DNA of 64,000 nt from Guadua angustifolia (lineage: Eukaryota > Streptophyta > Magnoliopsida > Poales > Poaceae): positions 4,515,890 through 4,579,889 of the forward strand of contig CM070504.1 in NCBI GenBank assembly GCA_036346375.1, written 5' to 3'. This document shows positions 36,491-47,254 of the stretch, in pieces. Under the pieces are notes generated by a model. That model saw only the letters and a program-made list of their open reading frames with translations, ran no database searches and was not told the origin of the DNA. A program made the position numbers and the translations under genes. Numbering within the stretch: the stretch's first letter is position 1; the number at the start of each line of letters is the position of its first letter.

Positions 36491-36749
36491 TAAAATTCAC
36501 AACGAAACTTTAAAGAGAAGTCTAGTGGCAACCAGCCCATTACGTAGCCTTTTCTCTTTGGATAGGGAGGAGGCCCATTGGCAGGTAGCTAAGATAGTAA
36601 GTGAAATATTGTTGGCCCACCCCATGCCAGTAGGCTGCGCCCAGGCCTTGCCCACTATCTTGTTGATTCACTAGGCATATTTCGGTTTTCTGATAGATCT
36701 CACCAAAACACTCATGTTATCTTTGATATTTCTTTTTGAGTCTTGACAG

Positions 36750-37223
36750 TCAATATGGCACATTCCGAAAAACAATGCACGTCCACATGTTGAAACAGAA
36801 GCGCTCATTGATGTACCGACTGGTCGAGGAAAGCAAAACATTGCAACACAGCTTTACAAGCTACTACTTGAAGTGGTATACCCGATCTCACAGTCACAGG
36901 CTACTGAATTTGGCATACGTACCATTGGGATCCACGTAACAGATGCTTGTCAGAATCTGTTGCAGAGTTGTGGTAAGAGGCAGCGAAAATCTGCTCACCA
37001 GGAAAAAAAATACAAGCAGGAATGCCCAGGTTCTAGGCAGTGTTGCTTTGGGCACCATGCATCTGAATCGGATCCCTTCATTTCGTCATCTTCGGCTCAT
37101 CCAAGCCATTCTGCACTGCAGAAGTATCGGCTATCTTGGCCTGCTTCTCGCAGTCCAAATCGGTTTCGGTTCTTTGCTCGCGTTGCACTCTTGATCTTTG
37201 TCCTTCCCCAGAGCAGCATGTAA
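36750..37223 (+). pseudogene. exon-like relic of an unidentified gene, copy C
   Basis: This is the same frame as in copy B. Here the poly-A run is shorter, so the frame continues through a Cys-rich stretch (KQECPGSRQCCFGHH) and on into the antisense of the last WAT1-related exon, ending at 37223. The part over the transporter exon is probably just antisense reading. Function unknown. Confidence 0.35.
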
Positions 37224-39017
37224 AGGGCCAGTATGACAACCACTCCTCCGATTATGCTGCAGATCAACAACAGTGGCCAGATATCGATATGAGTTTGATT
37301 TGACATGAGCAAAGGGCATTTGCTCCTCCAACTTTGCCGGTCTTGCTCTCTGGTAATGAGCAAGACTTCAAATGCATGAAGTGACGAGGCGCAAAATATA
37401 GTTGGGCCATCAACACATGCATCTCTTGTGTTGAAGAACTCATGCAGAAAAAGGGCACTAACTTCAGGAGTAACGTCATGCAAATCATACCTTCCAACGT
37501 ATAGATTTTCACCAAAGATGAAATATGACAGGATCGCCACCATGATCGAGGAGAGGGGATTGAACATGGTAACGAAGACGGGGCCTTTCTTCTCGGTGCA
37601 CCACAGCTGAGCGAAGACTACGAAGCCGTTGCAGGCAATTCCCTGAAGAACACACGGTTTATAAGCACCACTACACAGTGAAATGGAAGAAACAGTCAAG
37701 AATAATAAGAAGAAAATGCGCATTTTACAGTGATTGATCACACATACAGAGTATACGACGCACCAAAACTTGAGACCGAGGCCTATCATCCAATCCTCCA
37801 GCTTATGCCGCATGAACAGCGCGAAAACAGCGGACTGTATTCCTCCAACCGTGGACATCCATGCTGTCAGTGAGAGCTGGGCTGGGTACCTCTTTATGGA
37901 CGTCGCCTGCCATTTCAACCAAAAATGAGATGGCTTTAAGAATAGTACTCGCTAATCAACAATTCATTTGTTTTCTTATGTCTAGTTTATCTCAGTCACT
38001 GCAAGGTGACTTTAAATACCTGCAAGATGTACCAGATTGACCAGCATATGCAGCTGGCCACGGCAAGGAGTGATCCTTTCATCCAACTTTCATGCACAAC
38101 GCTGCTGCCGTGTATGTGAATAGGCGCCTTCCAGAGGCTCGTTATCGCTGCTCCTTTGTACAAAGTCATGGTGGTCACTCCGGCAAACGACACCACAGTT
38201 CCTGCAATTTTTGCGAGCCCTCGCATGCTCTTCACGTTTACAATCTCCATCCTGAAATCAAGATCGATGAATGTTAGTGAAGCCTTGATTAACTTGATGA
38301 GATCTTACATCAAATGTTAAAAGTTGGAAAAAAGAAAGAGAATCACCTGAGGACGATGGCGATGACGAACGTGATTGAAGCTATGGTGTTCACCATAGAC
38401 GTAACAAATGTTGGAGAGGTGTATTTTAAGCTTGCGAAGTACATGTTCAGAGTTAAGCTCACCCTGCAAGACGAAGGGGAATGTTGTGTAACTTTGTTCT
38501 CACAACGATATGTTCTGTTCTTTCTTTTTTTTCTTTCTTTCTTTCTTGAGAGGTGCTTCTATGCATTTCCTTGTTTCTTTTTTTTTTTCTTTTTTTTGAG
38601 AAAACTCAGAATGGTTTGTTCGCGTCTGTACTCTTCTCAGTGTTCATGTTCTTACCCCAGAAGTGAGAGTACAAATATCTCCAGAAACAGCATCAACGTC
38701 ATTTTGGGCCTCAACTTCCTGTCCAAAAAAAGAGGAAGCAAAGAAACAAAGAATGAGCAAAGTGCAGAGAATACTGTTCAGTGTTCATCCTAACTGAACA
38801 ACTGATCTTACTTCTCATGGTAGTACGCGAAAGGCCAGAGGAGAACGGCGACAAGTAGATTCCGGTAGGTTACGTAAACGTAGAGGTTGAGGCCCCTGTC
38901 GAAGGCAGCCTCCGTGATGAAGTACATGAATGTGTAGCACAGGTGCACTAGGATCATTAGATTGTGCGGCGCGTACTTTCTCCATATCCCTCCCATTTCC
39001 GGGCTGTGAAGAGCCAT
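37097..39017 (-). CDS. WAT1-related/UMAMIT transporter, copy C, C-terminus frameshifted
   Basis: The exons are 39017-38812, 38718-38656, 38463-38347, 38251-38020, 37906-37748, 37642-37491 and 37256-37097. All splice sites match copy B. In exon 7 the run ccttccccca of A and B is one C shorter, and a second C is missing in ggtttccggt. After LYMLLWG the frame shifts and ends at 37097, giving about 362 residues with a changed tail of some 38 residues. The membrane core of both EamA halves is intact, so the protein could still fold. The lost bases are in short homopolymers, so a sequence error is possible. Confidence 0.75.
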
Positions 39018-39093
39018 TTCTACAGGACTAGCTAGCCTACTCTGGGTGTTTCACTCAAGAAAACTGAATCAAAAGTTCTAGGAGCAGCTTGTC

Positions 39094-39101
39094 TTTATAT
39101 A
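39094..39101 (-). promoter_or_regulatory. TATA box of copy C gene
   Basis: It is the same TATATAAA and spacing as in copies A and B, with the ancestral upstream sequence retained. Confidence 0.6.
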
Positions 39102-39293
39102 GGCCATGGTGACGTGGGCTGTTGAAGTACTATTTCCACTACCTGATGCATGGCGCTGTCACTGTGATAGGCTGATAAGATAGCTACCTAAGCAGCAACA
39201 GGGAACATCAGCACATCGAATTTCACAGTATACTCCTCTTTCAGCTCTCTGAAAGTTGCAGTGACGTGAACAAACAATATGACTTTTGTGTGG

Positions 39294-39917
39294 CCCTGCA
39301 GACAACATGCAGACAACATGCTTAAGAAGGGATGGCCCTGCAATACCGTCTGTAGTCTTTGCAACGTGGCACCGGAAACATCAAAACATCTTTGTAAGGA
39401 TTGTCCATTCACTAGACAAGTATGGGAGTGTATTGTGCACTGGGGGAACTTGCAGAGGTGGCAAAACTTTAACTACAGAGGCTCAGTATACACATGGTGG
39501 CAAAGACTTAGATCTCGGTACGACAAAGAGAGAAGACGGCAGTTGGATGGTCTGATCATTTATTTCTGGTGGCATCTTTGGCAAGAGAGAAACCAGCGCA
39601 TTTTCCAGGGGATGATTAGAACGCCGGAGCAGGTGGCTACATCGATCAAGGAAGCGGTGCTAACTCGTGATTTCGCCGTATCATTGAAGGATATGAATTA
39701 GCTTCTTAGTTTTCTTCTATCCCTGCGAACGTTTTCTTACCTCCTCATTCTAAAGTGTTTTCAGGGTCGTTTCTGTTCTTTTTTCCAGTGGTGTGGTGGT
39801 AGGGTTGTCATGTGGGTTGTGTTGTGAGGTTTTTTTCATAAAAAACTGGGACCAAAAAACTATCTTTTCCTGTTAATAAGATTTGCAGCAATTCTCTTGC
39901 TGCTCTTTCGAAAAAAA
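39294..39917 (+). mobile_element. 5'-truncated LINE, copy C
   Basis: It is the same insertion as in copy B with identical flanking duplications (39282-39293 and 39918-39929). The ORF2 tail is open from the zf-RVT region to its stop near 39701. The first bases contain a 12-bp internal duplication (gcagacaacatg twice) absent in B. Confidence 0.88.
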
Positions 39918-40924
39918 ACTTTTGTGTGGCAGTGTATGAGAGTTGTTCTTGCTCCCAGTGCTCCCAGTGCTCAGTATTTATGGTTCTGCAAAAGCATAGC
40001 AATGGACCAATGGTGAAGCCGACGAAGCCACTATGAAAACAGATGGTGAGGTCAAAAGGGCTAAATTAAATTGAGAGAAACATAGTAATTATAGTCTTGT
40101 ACAATTGAAATTTATATATGAATAGAAAGATAAGCATAGTAACAAGCAACATACAATAAAGGCACCTAGCTAATGGAAAGGCATCCAAAAACATATGAAT
40201 CTGCATGCTAAAGCGACTTGTATATCAAAATTTGCAAAATTAGTAATATAATAGTAAACTGTAAATGATTATGAACATTAAAAATAGCAATAATACAATA
40301 TTAAAATATATTAAATTTATATATAATATACCTAATAGTCTAATATCCACTCTAGTCTCAGTTCTCTGACAATCTAACTCCTTGACTCCTCTAGTCCTCT
40401 TCCTCATCTTGATGGACTCCTCAGGCCGGGCTCGGTCCCCGAGCTCCTCGCTGATCTGGACAAAATCATATTTCTCTTTGCAGCCTCATTCTTTTTAAAA
40501 GTGTTTTGATCACTGGAAATCTACAAATTAATTTAACATCGCCAAATTAATTATGCACTTATCCGCTTTAGCAAACTGCTTGTGTGCCAAAAAAAAAGTG
40601 CGACACATATATCTTTGTAGGTTTACGTAAAGAAACTGCAAGCAAGAATAGGGTTTCATCACATAGAGAGATCCATCGTAAGAGAGTACGGGGACATTTG
40701 ATCCTCTTGCCGGAACTAACAGCTAGGAAGCGTCTTGCAGTAAGATCTCACTAAAGAAATGTAAATAATAATAATAAATGAAATCTGAAGAAGGATCCAA
40801 AGCTGCAAATTAATCAAACGACAATTTTTTTTCAAGCAAAACAACTGACTTCATTTTATCTTTGGGGTCTTAAGAAATCTTGCATCCAATCTCACTAACA
40901 TGGACTGGGAACCTACCAATTCCG

Positions 40925-40927
40925 TTA
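40925..40927. other. empty MITE site (copy C)
   Basis: A single TTA in ccgttagagacatc marks where the MITE sits in copies A and B. Confidence 0.9.
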
Positions 40928-41379
40928 GAGACATCACTAACTCCCGAGTACTACTAGCAAAACTTATAGGTATAAACAAATTAGATTAGGAAGTGGGGTC
41001 TATTATAGTCTGCATTTCATCTGATTGATATTGTAAGAAATAAATTAGGAGTTGTTAATTCTTTGGTTCTAAAAAAAAAAATTAGGAGGTGTTCGAGCTA
41101 GAGATCACCAGGTGTTGATGTTCAGGCGTGTTGATATGGACGCATCAATCAAATTAGACCACAACTGCCAGTGCCGTACCCACTGGCCACTGCCGCACAC
41201 CTCCATTGTTGGAAGGATTCCTGAAGTTAATAAGAAGTGTCACAATAATAATTAGATAATCACTTGCGACACTGGGATTCGCCTTAGTGATCCTTTTGGC
41301 CACCTTGACGTACTCTTGTCTCACTCTGGCACTATGCTGCTATCAGCTGCAATGACAGAACATAATAGAAGTGGATGTG

Positions 41380-41393
41380 AGAATCCTGCATAT
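41380..41393. other. empty LINE site (copy C)
   Basis: A single agaatcctgcatat runs directly into gcttaatgtttg. This is the target of the long LINE in A and B and shows the pre-insertion state. Confidence 0.92.
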
Positions 41394-41490
41394 GCTTAAT
41401 GTTTGTAAAGCTCTCATTAAAAAAAACAAATGATTTTAAAGCAGAATGGTAAAGCTAAAACATTAACAATGGCCAAAAAGCAAATGCTTC

Positions 41491-41618
41491 TTCTCAATTG
41501 CTCATCAGTGCATGAAGGAAGCTAGGACCAGTTGATTAAAGCTAGGACACAGCATCGCAAAGATCTTCTCCAAGCTCTTGGTCAACAGGCTTGCTAAGGT
41601 GCTTCACCATATCGTATC
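41491..41618 (+). mobile_element. 5'-truncated LINE (third), left part
   Basis: From about 41552 the frame reads SIAKIFSKLLVNRLAKVLHH, a typical LINE reverse transcriptase segment following the 'RPISL' block. It breaks off at gtatc (41614-41618), where the copia element begins. The rest of the reverse transcriptase resumes at 48988. The exact 5' edge is unclear but lies at or next to the end of tandem copy C. Confidence 0.7.
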
Positions 41619-41718
41619 TGATAGACGGATTGTCACGCGTAATTGTCTTGTATCCAAAGGGTAACCAGGGTTACAAATATATATGTACAGCCAAAGGGAC
41701 TCATGCAAGGAAGGCGCA
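41619..41718 (-). repeat. copia 3' LTR (about 100 bp recognisable)
   Basis: The stretch from tgatagacgg to aaggcgca matches 47255-47354 with about ten differences. Beyond it, ccctcgg (purine-rich on the minus strand) could be the polypurine tract. The 5' LTR extends about 110 bp further, so this LTR appears shortened at its U3 end. Confidence 0.65.
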
Positions 41719-41752
41719 CCCCTCGGAGTTAGATCGTTCGCACTGCAAACAT

Positions 41753-43761
41753 TCAGACTGGTCTGAATTCCGTAAACATAGAAGTGGGGAGTCCTTTAAT
41801 GAAAACGTCAGCGGACTGTGAAGTCGTCGATACATGAAGAACACGAACATCACTAACAGCAACGTGCTCCCTGACAAAATGAAGATTGATCTCGACATGC
41901 TTTTGTGTGCTGATGCTGAACTGGGTTTGTGGAAAGGTACACCACACTGACATTGTCACAATAGACCGGACTAGCACGAGACGGGGGGTTGTGAAGTTCT
42001 TGCAGCAACTGGCACAACCAGCATGACTCAACAACAGCATTGGCCACTGCCCTGTACTCAGCCTCTGCACTAGAATGGGAGACCATGTTCTGACGCTTTG
42101 ACGACCAAAAGATGAGGTTGGCACCGAGGAACACTGCATAGCCTGATGTAGACTTGCGTGTGTCCGGGCAACCTGCCTAATCAGCGTCAGAGTAGACAAC
42201 TAGCTCCGAGGGTGCAGATCGGTGAAGGAGAAGGCCATGAGAAGCCGTGCCACGCAAGTACCTCAGGATACACTTAATAGCAGTGAGATGGGGTTCCCGG
42301 GGATCATGCATGTGAAGACACACCTGCTAGACGGCATATGAGATTGCCAGCCACGTGAAGGTGAGATACTGAAGTGCACTAGCAAGACTACGATACTGAG
42401 TGGGGTCGCTCACAAGAGAGCCAGCAATGGCAGACATCTTGGGGTGTGTATCAACAGGCGTACTGCAGGGCTTGCAATCTGCCATGTTGGCACGATCTAG
42501 AATGTCCAATGCATACTGCCGTTGAGAGAGAAACAACCCACCAGAATGCCTTTGAACTGTGATACCCAAGAAATGATGTAGCTCACCAAGATCCTTCATT
42601 GAAAACTCATGCTGGAGGGCGGAGATAATCCAGTGAAGCAATTTGGCAAAGGAGGCAGTAAGGACGATATCATCCACGTACAACAGCAAGTAAACGGTGT
42701 CGGTGCCACGGCGATAAATGAACAGAGAATTGTCTGACTTGGCCTCCACAAATCCAAGGGTGATCAGGTAAGAGGCGAAATGACTGTACCACACATGCGG
42801 CATCTGCTTGAGACCATACAGGTACTTGTTGAGGTGGTAGACAAAATCTGGACAGGAGGCGTTGACAAAGCCAGCGGGCTAAGAGCAGTACACCGTCTTG
42901 GTCAAGGTACCATGCAGGAAAGCGTTCTTAACATCAGGTTGACGGATGGGCCAGTCCTGTGATAGTGCCAAGGAAAGAACAGTACAAACCATAGCAGGCT
43001 TCACCACCGGACTGAATGTCTCATCATAGTCAACCCCAGGTCGCTGCGTGAAAACCGCGAAGAACCTACTAGGCCTTGTAGCGATCCAAGGAACTGTCAA
43101 AGTTGAACTTGTGGTGAAAAATCCACTTACCGGTGACAACATTGGCCGTGGATGGATGAGAAACAAGGTCCCAGGTGTTGTTGGACTGCAGGGCGCTAAA
43201 TTCCTCCTCCATGGCACTGCGCCAATTGGGATCGGTAAGAGCGCTGCGATAAGTCTTCGAAATCAGAGACAGAGCAGTAGCATGGAGATTCAGCCGTTGA
43301 ACGAGCTGTTTATAACTAAGCCTACCGCGAGTTACCATCGGATGAGCGTTGTCAATTGGAGTGACCGAGACAATCTCGACGGGAACAGGCGGTGTCGTAG
43401 GAGCCACGCATGGCACATGGAACGACGAGGGCAGGGACGTCGCCATGGCCACACGTGGCGTGCAGGACGATGAGGAAGGCGGTGCCAACGTGTCCGTGTG
43501 AGACACAGGTGCCGTTGATGCTGGAGTCGTGGCCGCGCGTGGCATGCGGGACATGGCCGCGTGTGGCGCGCAGACTGGGGCCGCATGTGGCAGAGACGCA
43601 CACGGCTCCTGGGACTCATCCGATGTGGGCGCGGCATTGGGGGCCACAGCAACCACAAAAGGCGAGGCATCCGGCATTGTGCGATGGGCCATGGCGCGAC
43701 GAGGACCTGCAGGAGAAGATAAACTAGGTGATCCGATAGGGACCGACCCAATAGGGATCAA
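41753..43761 (-). pseudogene. copia reverse transcriptase-RNase H
   Basis: A Pro/Ala-rich linker precedes WRSAMEEEFSALQSNNTWDL, the start of the copia RT domain, then a frameshift to GVDYDETFSPVVKP. VYCS is followed by a stop (CAG to TAG), then YLLLYVDDIVLTAS with the YVDD catalytic box at about 42660. RNase H reads FWSSKRQNMVSHSSAEAEYR and VYCDNVSVVYLSTNPVQHQH, the usual copia motifs. The end is ADVFIKGLP...FRPV at 41753. Confidence 0.88.
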
Positions 43762-43779
43762 TCCAGTCTCAGGACTTGT

Positions 43780-44607
43780 TAGGAAGTCAAAAACATGAGC
43801 GGGCGGGGGCGATTACAATGCGGAAAAAGGGAACGATGATTCGTCAAAAATGACATGATGAGATATGATGATCCTATTTGAGGAGAGATCAAGACATCTG
43901 TAACCCTTTTGATCCAAGGAATACCCAAGAAAGACACAAAGGGTGGAGCGAGGAGAAAGTTTGTGCTACGCGGTGGCTGACAAATTGGGGTAGCACTTGC
44001 AGCCGAAGACACGAAGGTTGGTGTAGTCGGGGTGGTTGCCGAACAGCGCAAGATGAGGAGTGGCGAAATCTAGGGTCCTGGTAGGAAGCCAGTTTAGAAG
44101 GTATGTCGCCGTGTGGAACCCTTTGACCCAATAGGAAGGAGGTAAAGAGGCTTGGAACAGGAGGGAATGCACATTGTTGTTGATGGAACGAATAATACGT
44201 TCGGCCTTGCTGTTCTGCTGAGAGGTGTAGGGACATGACATACGAAGAGTGACGTCGTGTGTGAGGAAGAGTGTCCGAGGGAAGGAATTGTCAAACTCAC
44301 GTCCGTTGTCACATTGGATACTCTTGATCGTGCATCCAAACTGGGTAGCCACATAAGAGAAAAAATTAGCTAGAATGGAGAAAGTATCGGACTTAAGATG
44401 TAAAGGAAATGTCCAAAGATAGTGCTAGCAATCATCAAGAATGACTAAGTAATTCTTGTAACTGGACACACTGCAATGGGAGAGGTCCAAAGATCACAAT
44501 GAACTAAGTCAAAATGCTTGAGAGCTCGAGAAGAAGAACTAGCAAACGGAAAGCGAATGTGGCGACCAAGTTGGCATGCATGATAGATGGTGCCGCTGGC
44601 ATCTTTA
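43780..44607 (-). pseudogene. copia integrase
   Basis: The catalytic DDE residues are recognisable: YLVILDDC at about 44440 (followed by a stop in place of the usual residue), SIQCDNGREFDN at about 44300 and NSKAERIIRSI at about 44180. WVKGFHTATYLLNWLPTR and NLRVFGCKCYPN mark the end of the core. Frames change at about 44450 and about 43960. Confidence 0.85.
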
Positions 44608-45383
44608 TTACAAGGAATGAGGAAAAAAACTAGCAAGTTTGGAAAGCGCTTCGTGGCCGGGATGTTCGAGGCGGCGATGCCAAACTGTAGTGGTAATAGC
44701 ACCATCAAGAAGGGCAGATGACGGTGAGTATGCTGGAAGGTGTAACGAATAGAGAGGTTCGAAACTATTGCACCTGACAATCACGTTCCCAGAACGAAGA
44801 TTCTTCACAAAGAGGCCAAATGGATCAAATTCAACAGAGCAATTATCAGTAGTGGTGAACTGGCAAACGGAAATAAGACTCTTAATAATGTTAGGAGCAA
44901 CAAGAACATTATTAAGGTAAAATGGACCAGGTAAAACTGTATGGCCAGTGGAAGTGAAAGGTAAAGTAGACACATTGCCAACGATGATAGATGAAGAATG
45001 GTAGGAACGTGGAGGACAGAACAAAGAGATGTTACCGGCATCAGGTGTCACGTGGGAGAAGGCACCGGAGTCCATCACCTAGTCAGTGGCGGGAGGATTA
45101 AGAGTCATTGTGTTAAAAGAGTTGGCCAATGACTGTTGATCCCACGGGCCAAGACCGGACATTAGGGACCACGAAGGAGTCGATGGTGGTGCCTGGATGG
45201 GTTGGACCGGTGGCGACGGTAGTAGGGGGCCGAGGCAGCCGGGTATGGGAGGCCCAGCTGAAACGGCAACGGGTACCCGAAGAAACCGAGCGCAGCAAGC
45301 AAGGCTTGCTGCTGCATGCCCCTGGGCGCCGCGGTACCGGGGCGGACAGTGCACGGCTAGTTGCCCTCGGACGTCGGAGTTGG
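44608..45383 (-). pseudogene. copia protease and GAG-pre-integrase region
   Basis: After the gag tail and a Pro-rich linker (45079-45354), MMDSGAFSHVT at 45078 carries the aspartic protease DSGA signature. Downstream are PGPFYLNNVLVAPNIIKSL and then WHRRLEHPGHEALSKL, the GAG-pre-integrase motif that normally links protease to integrase. An in-frame stop lies at 45079. Confidence 0.85.
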
Positions 45384-45391
45384 GCCAGGCC

Positions 45392-45997
45392 TAGGGGTGA
45401 AAACGGGTCGGATACAGGCGGATATTGCTCTTCCCATATCCTAATCCATATTTTTTTCCTGGATTCGGAACCGGATACGGGCTAGCCAGATACGGATACG
45501 GATTCGGGTTATTCGGGATACTGATATGGGACGGATATGTGACCGATTCGGGTCAGAAACGGATAAAGATATATGGATAATGCACGCATATATAGAGTAA
45601 TATATATTGAATTAAAACCATATGAATACACGACAATAGTAACAAATTATATATCAATCAAACTCAACAAACGCCGTAGAAAGAATATGCTACTTAAGAA
45701 TCAATAGAACCAACTAATTATTAATATAAATGGGCTGAAATGGAAAAAATATAGTGAAAATGGGCTGGGCATACTGATATCCGAATATCCGATCCGATAT
45801 CCGAATAGGAAAAATCCGGATATCCAAATAGAAAAAATCCGAATATCCGGATCCCATCCCGGATTTACCGGATATTGGATGCTCCAGATCCAATCCCGAA
45901 TCCGGATTCAATTATCCGGATCCGGTCCTAGATCCGATCGGATATTAAAATCCGGTCCCGGATCGGGCGGGAGATATTCGATCCGTTTTCATCCCTA
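45392..45997. mobile_element. non-autonomous hAT element nested in copia gag-pol
   Basis: The termini TAGGGGTGAAAACGG (45392) and its inverted complement ending gttttcatcccta (45997) are flanked by the 8-bp duplication GCCAGGCC (45384-45391 and 45998-46005). The interior is rich in ccggatatccg-type words. The first eight terminal bases match the element at 4726-5189, so both belong to the same broad hAT group. No coding capacity. Confidence 0.9.
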
Positions 45998-46005
45998 GCC
46001 AGGCC

Positions 46006-47187
46006 ACATCTGGATGGGCCGATCTAGGGGTTGTAAAAGGACGGCCACCCGGAAGAGGCTCCGGCGTTGCTGGACTTGCCGCTGCCACCACCAGTTCCAC
46101 AGCGGCGATGATGACCAGATCCAGAGGACGAGGGGGCATCGGTCAGCCGGTTTGGTGGCGCGGCAAGGCGGGTCGATGTGCCATTCCTGGGCACCACAGG
46201 AAGACCACTTGTCCCCCTGGCGGTAGTGGGGGTGGTGGTGGCGAGAGCAGTGGATGGCATCGAGGAAGGTCAGGGCACCATCATCAGTTCTTCAAGGAGT
46301 AGATCGGAGTGCACCTCGATGAAGGATGGGAAGGGGTGCTGCCACTTGAGGAGAGCAACCATGTATTGGTACTTCTCGTTTAATTCGAGCAAGACGTTTA
46401 GAACGAGAGTACGGTCATGGACGGTCTCGCTAAGGTCACCGAGGGTGCCCTTCATCTTGTGGCAATAATCAGAGATGGAGAGGTCGCCCTGCTCGAAATT
46501 GCGAAACTCAGCATCGAGATGCAATGCACGAGTTTCTCAGTTGCTGAGGAACTATTGTTCAATGCTGATCTAGGCAGTGCAGGCGGTGGTGTCGTGGATC
46601 CGTACCACCTCCATGAGCTCGGGGGAGGTCGCACCGTAGAACCAAGAGAGGATGACGCAATCCATCCGATGCCAGCCGGGGATGTTGGGAAAGGCCGCAT
46701 CGGAGAGGACGTGGTCGATGAGGGAGTACCGGCTGAGAGTGAGGAGGATGAGATCACGCCACTTGTTGTACTGCAATGAGAGAGGGTCAAGAACAACTGA
46801 CACAAGGGCCTTGATGTTCTAGACGGCCGCTGCCTGAGCATGAAGATTCGCAACCACAACGACCTCATAGTACAAGGTGTGTGCGGGAGCTTCGTCAGGA
46901 AGAGGCATCTCATCTTCTCTGGAGGAGGCGGTGCGAGCACAGGCTGTGGTGGCCTTGCGCTCAAGGGCAGCGACGGCCTCATGCTCCTGTTCTAGGGTGA
47001 TGGTGGCGGCATGGGTGGCGGCATCGGTGTCATGGAAGAGGGTGACAGCGACGCCGTGGGCTGCCTCACGAGCAGCGGCCTCGCGGTCGTGGGCAGCAGT
47101 GGTGGCTACGCCCTCACGGGTGGCAGCAGCCTCACATTTGAGGGCGACGGCGTGCTCGAGGGCGTTGCGGGCGACGTCGTCGGCCAT
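46006..47187 (-). pseudogene. copia gag
   Basis: The start MADDVARNALEHAVAL at 47187 follows a 67-bp leader. The first 100 codons are unusually Ala- and Glu-rich (an AAATREG/AAREAAHG pattern). Then come the copia gag domain: LQYNKWRDLILLTLSRYSLIDHVL at about 46740 (shown in two reading frames), and, after an in-frame stop, HCHKMKGTLGDLS-like sequence at 46270-46524 (DYCHKMKGTLGDLSETVHDR). A Ser/Gly-rich basic tail (46024-46260) ends SGWPSFYNP and is cut by the hAT element. Stops and a shift make it non-functional. Confidence 0.8.
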
Positions 47188-47240
47188 GGGAAGGATTAGA
47201 GTTAGGTTTGGTAACGGAAGCAGTAGTCCACAGGATCTAT

Positions 47241-47254
47241 GGAGTTTGATACCA
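47241..47254 (-). promoter_or_regulatory. primer-binding site of copia element
   Basis: On the minus strand TGGTATCAAACTCC follows the LTR end ctatca directly. TGGTATCA is complementary to the 3' end of initiator Met-tRNA, the usual copia primer. Confidence 0.75.

Larger units (their letters stand above)
35479..41490. repeat. tandem segment copy C
   Basis: This is the third copy, only about 6 kb because it lacks the long LINE, the GAGCAACC MITE and the solo LTR. Its last matching bases are aaatgcttc at 41482-41490, after which unrelated (LINE-like) sequence begins. The left part is nearly identical to B. Confidence 0.9.

Noticed and set aside
37079..37223. A plus-strand frame extending antisense through the last exon of copy C.
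   Set aside because: It runs over conserved transporter codons, so openness here is best explained as antisense reading; only the part left of the exon is kept as a relic.
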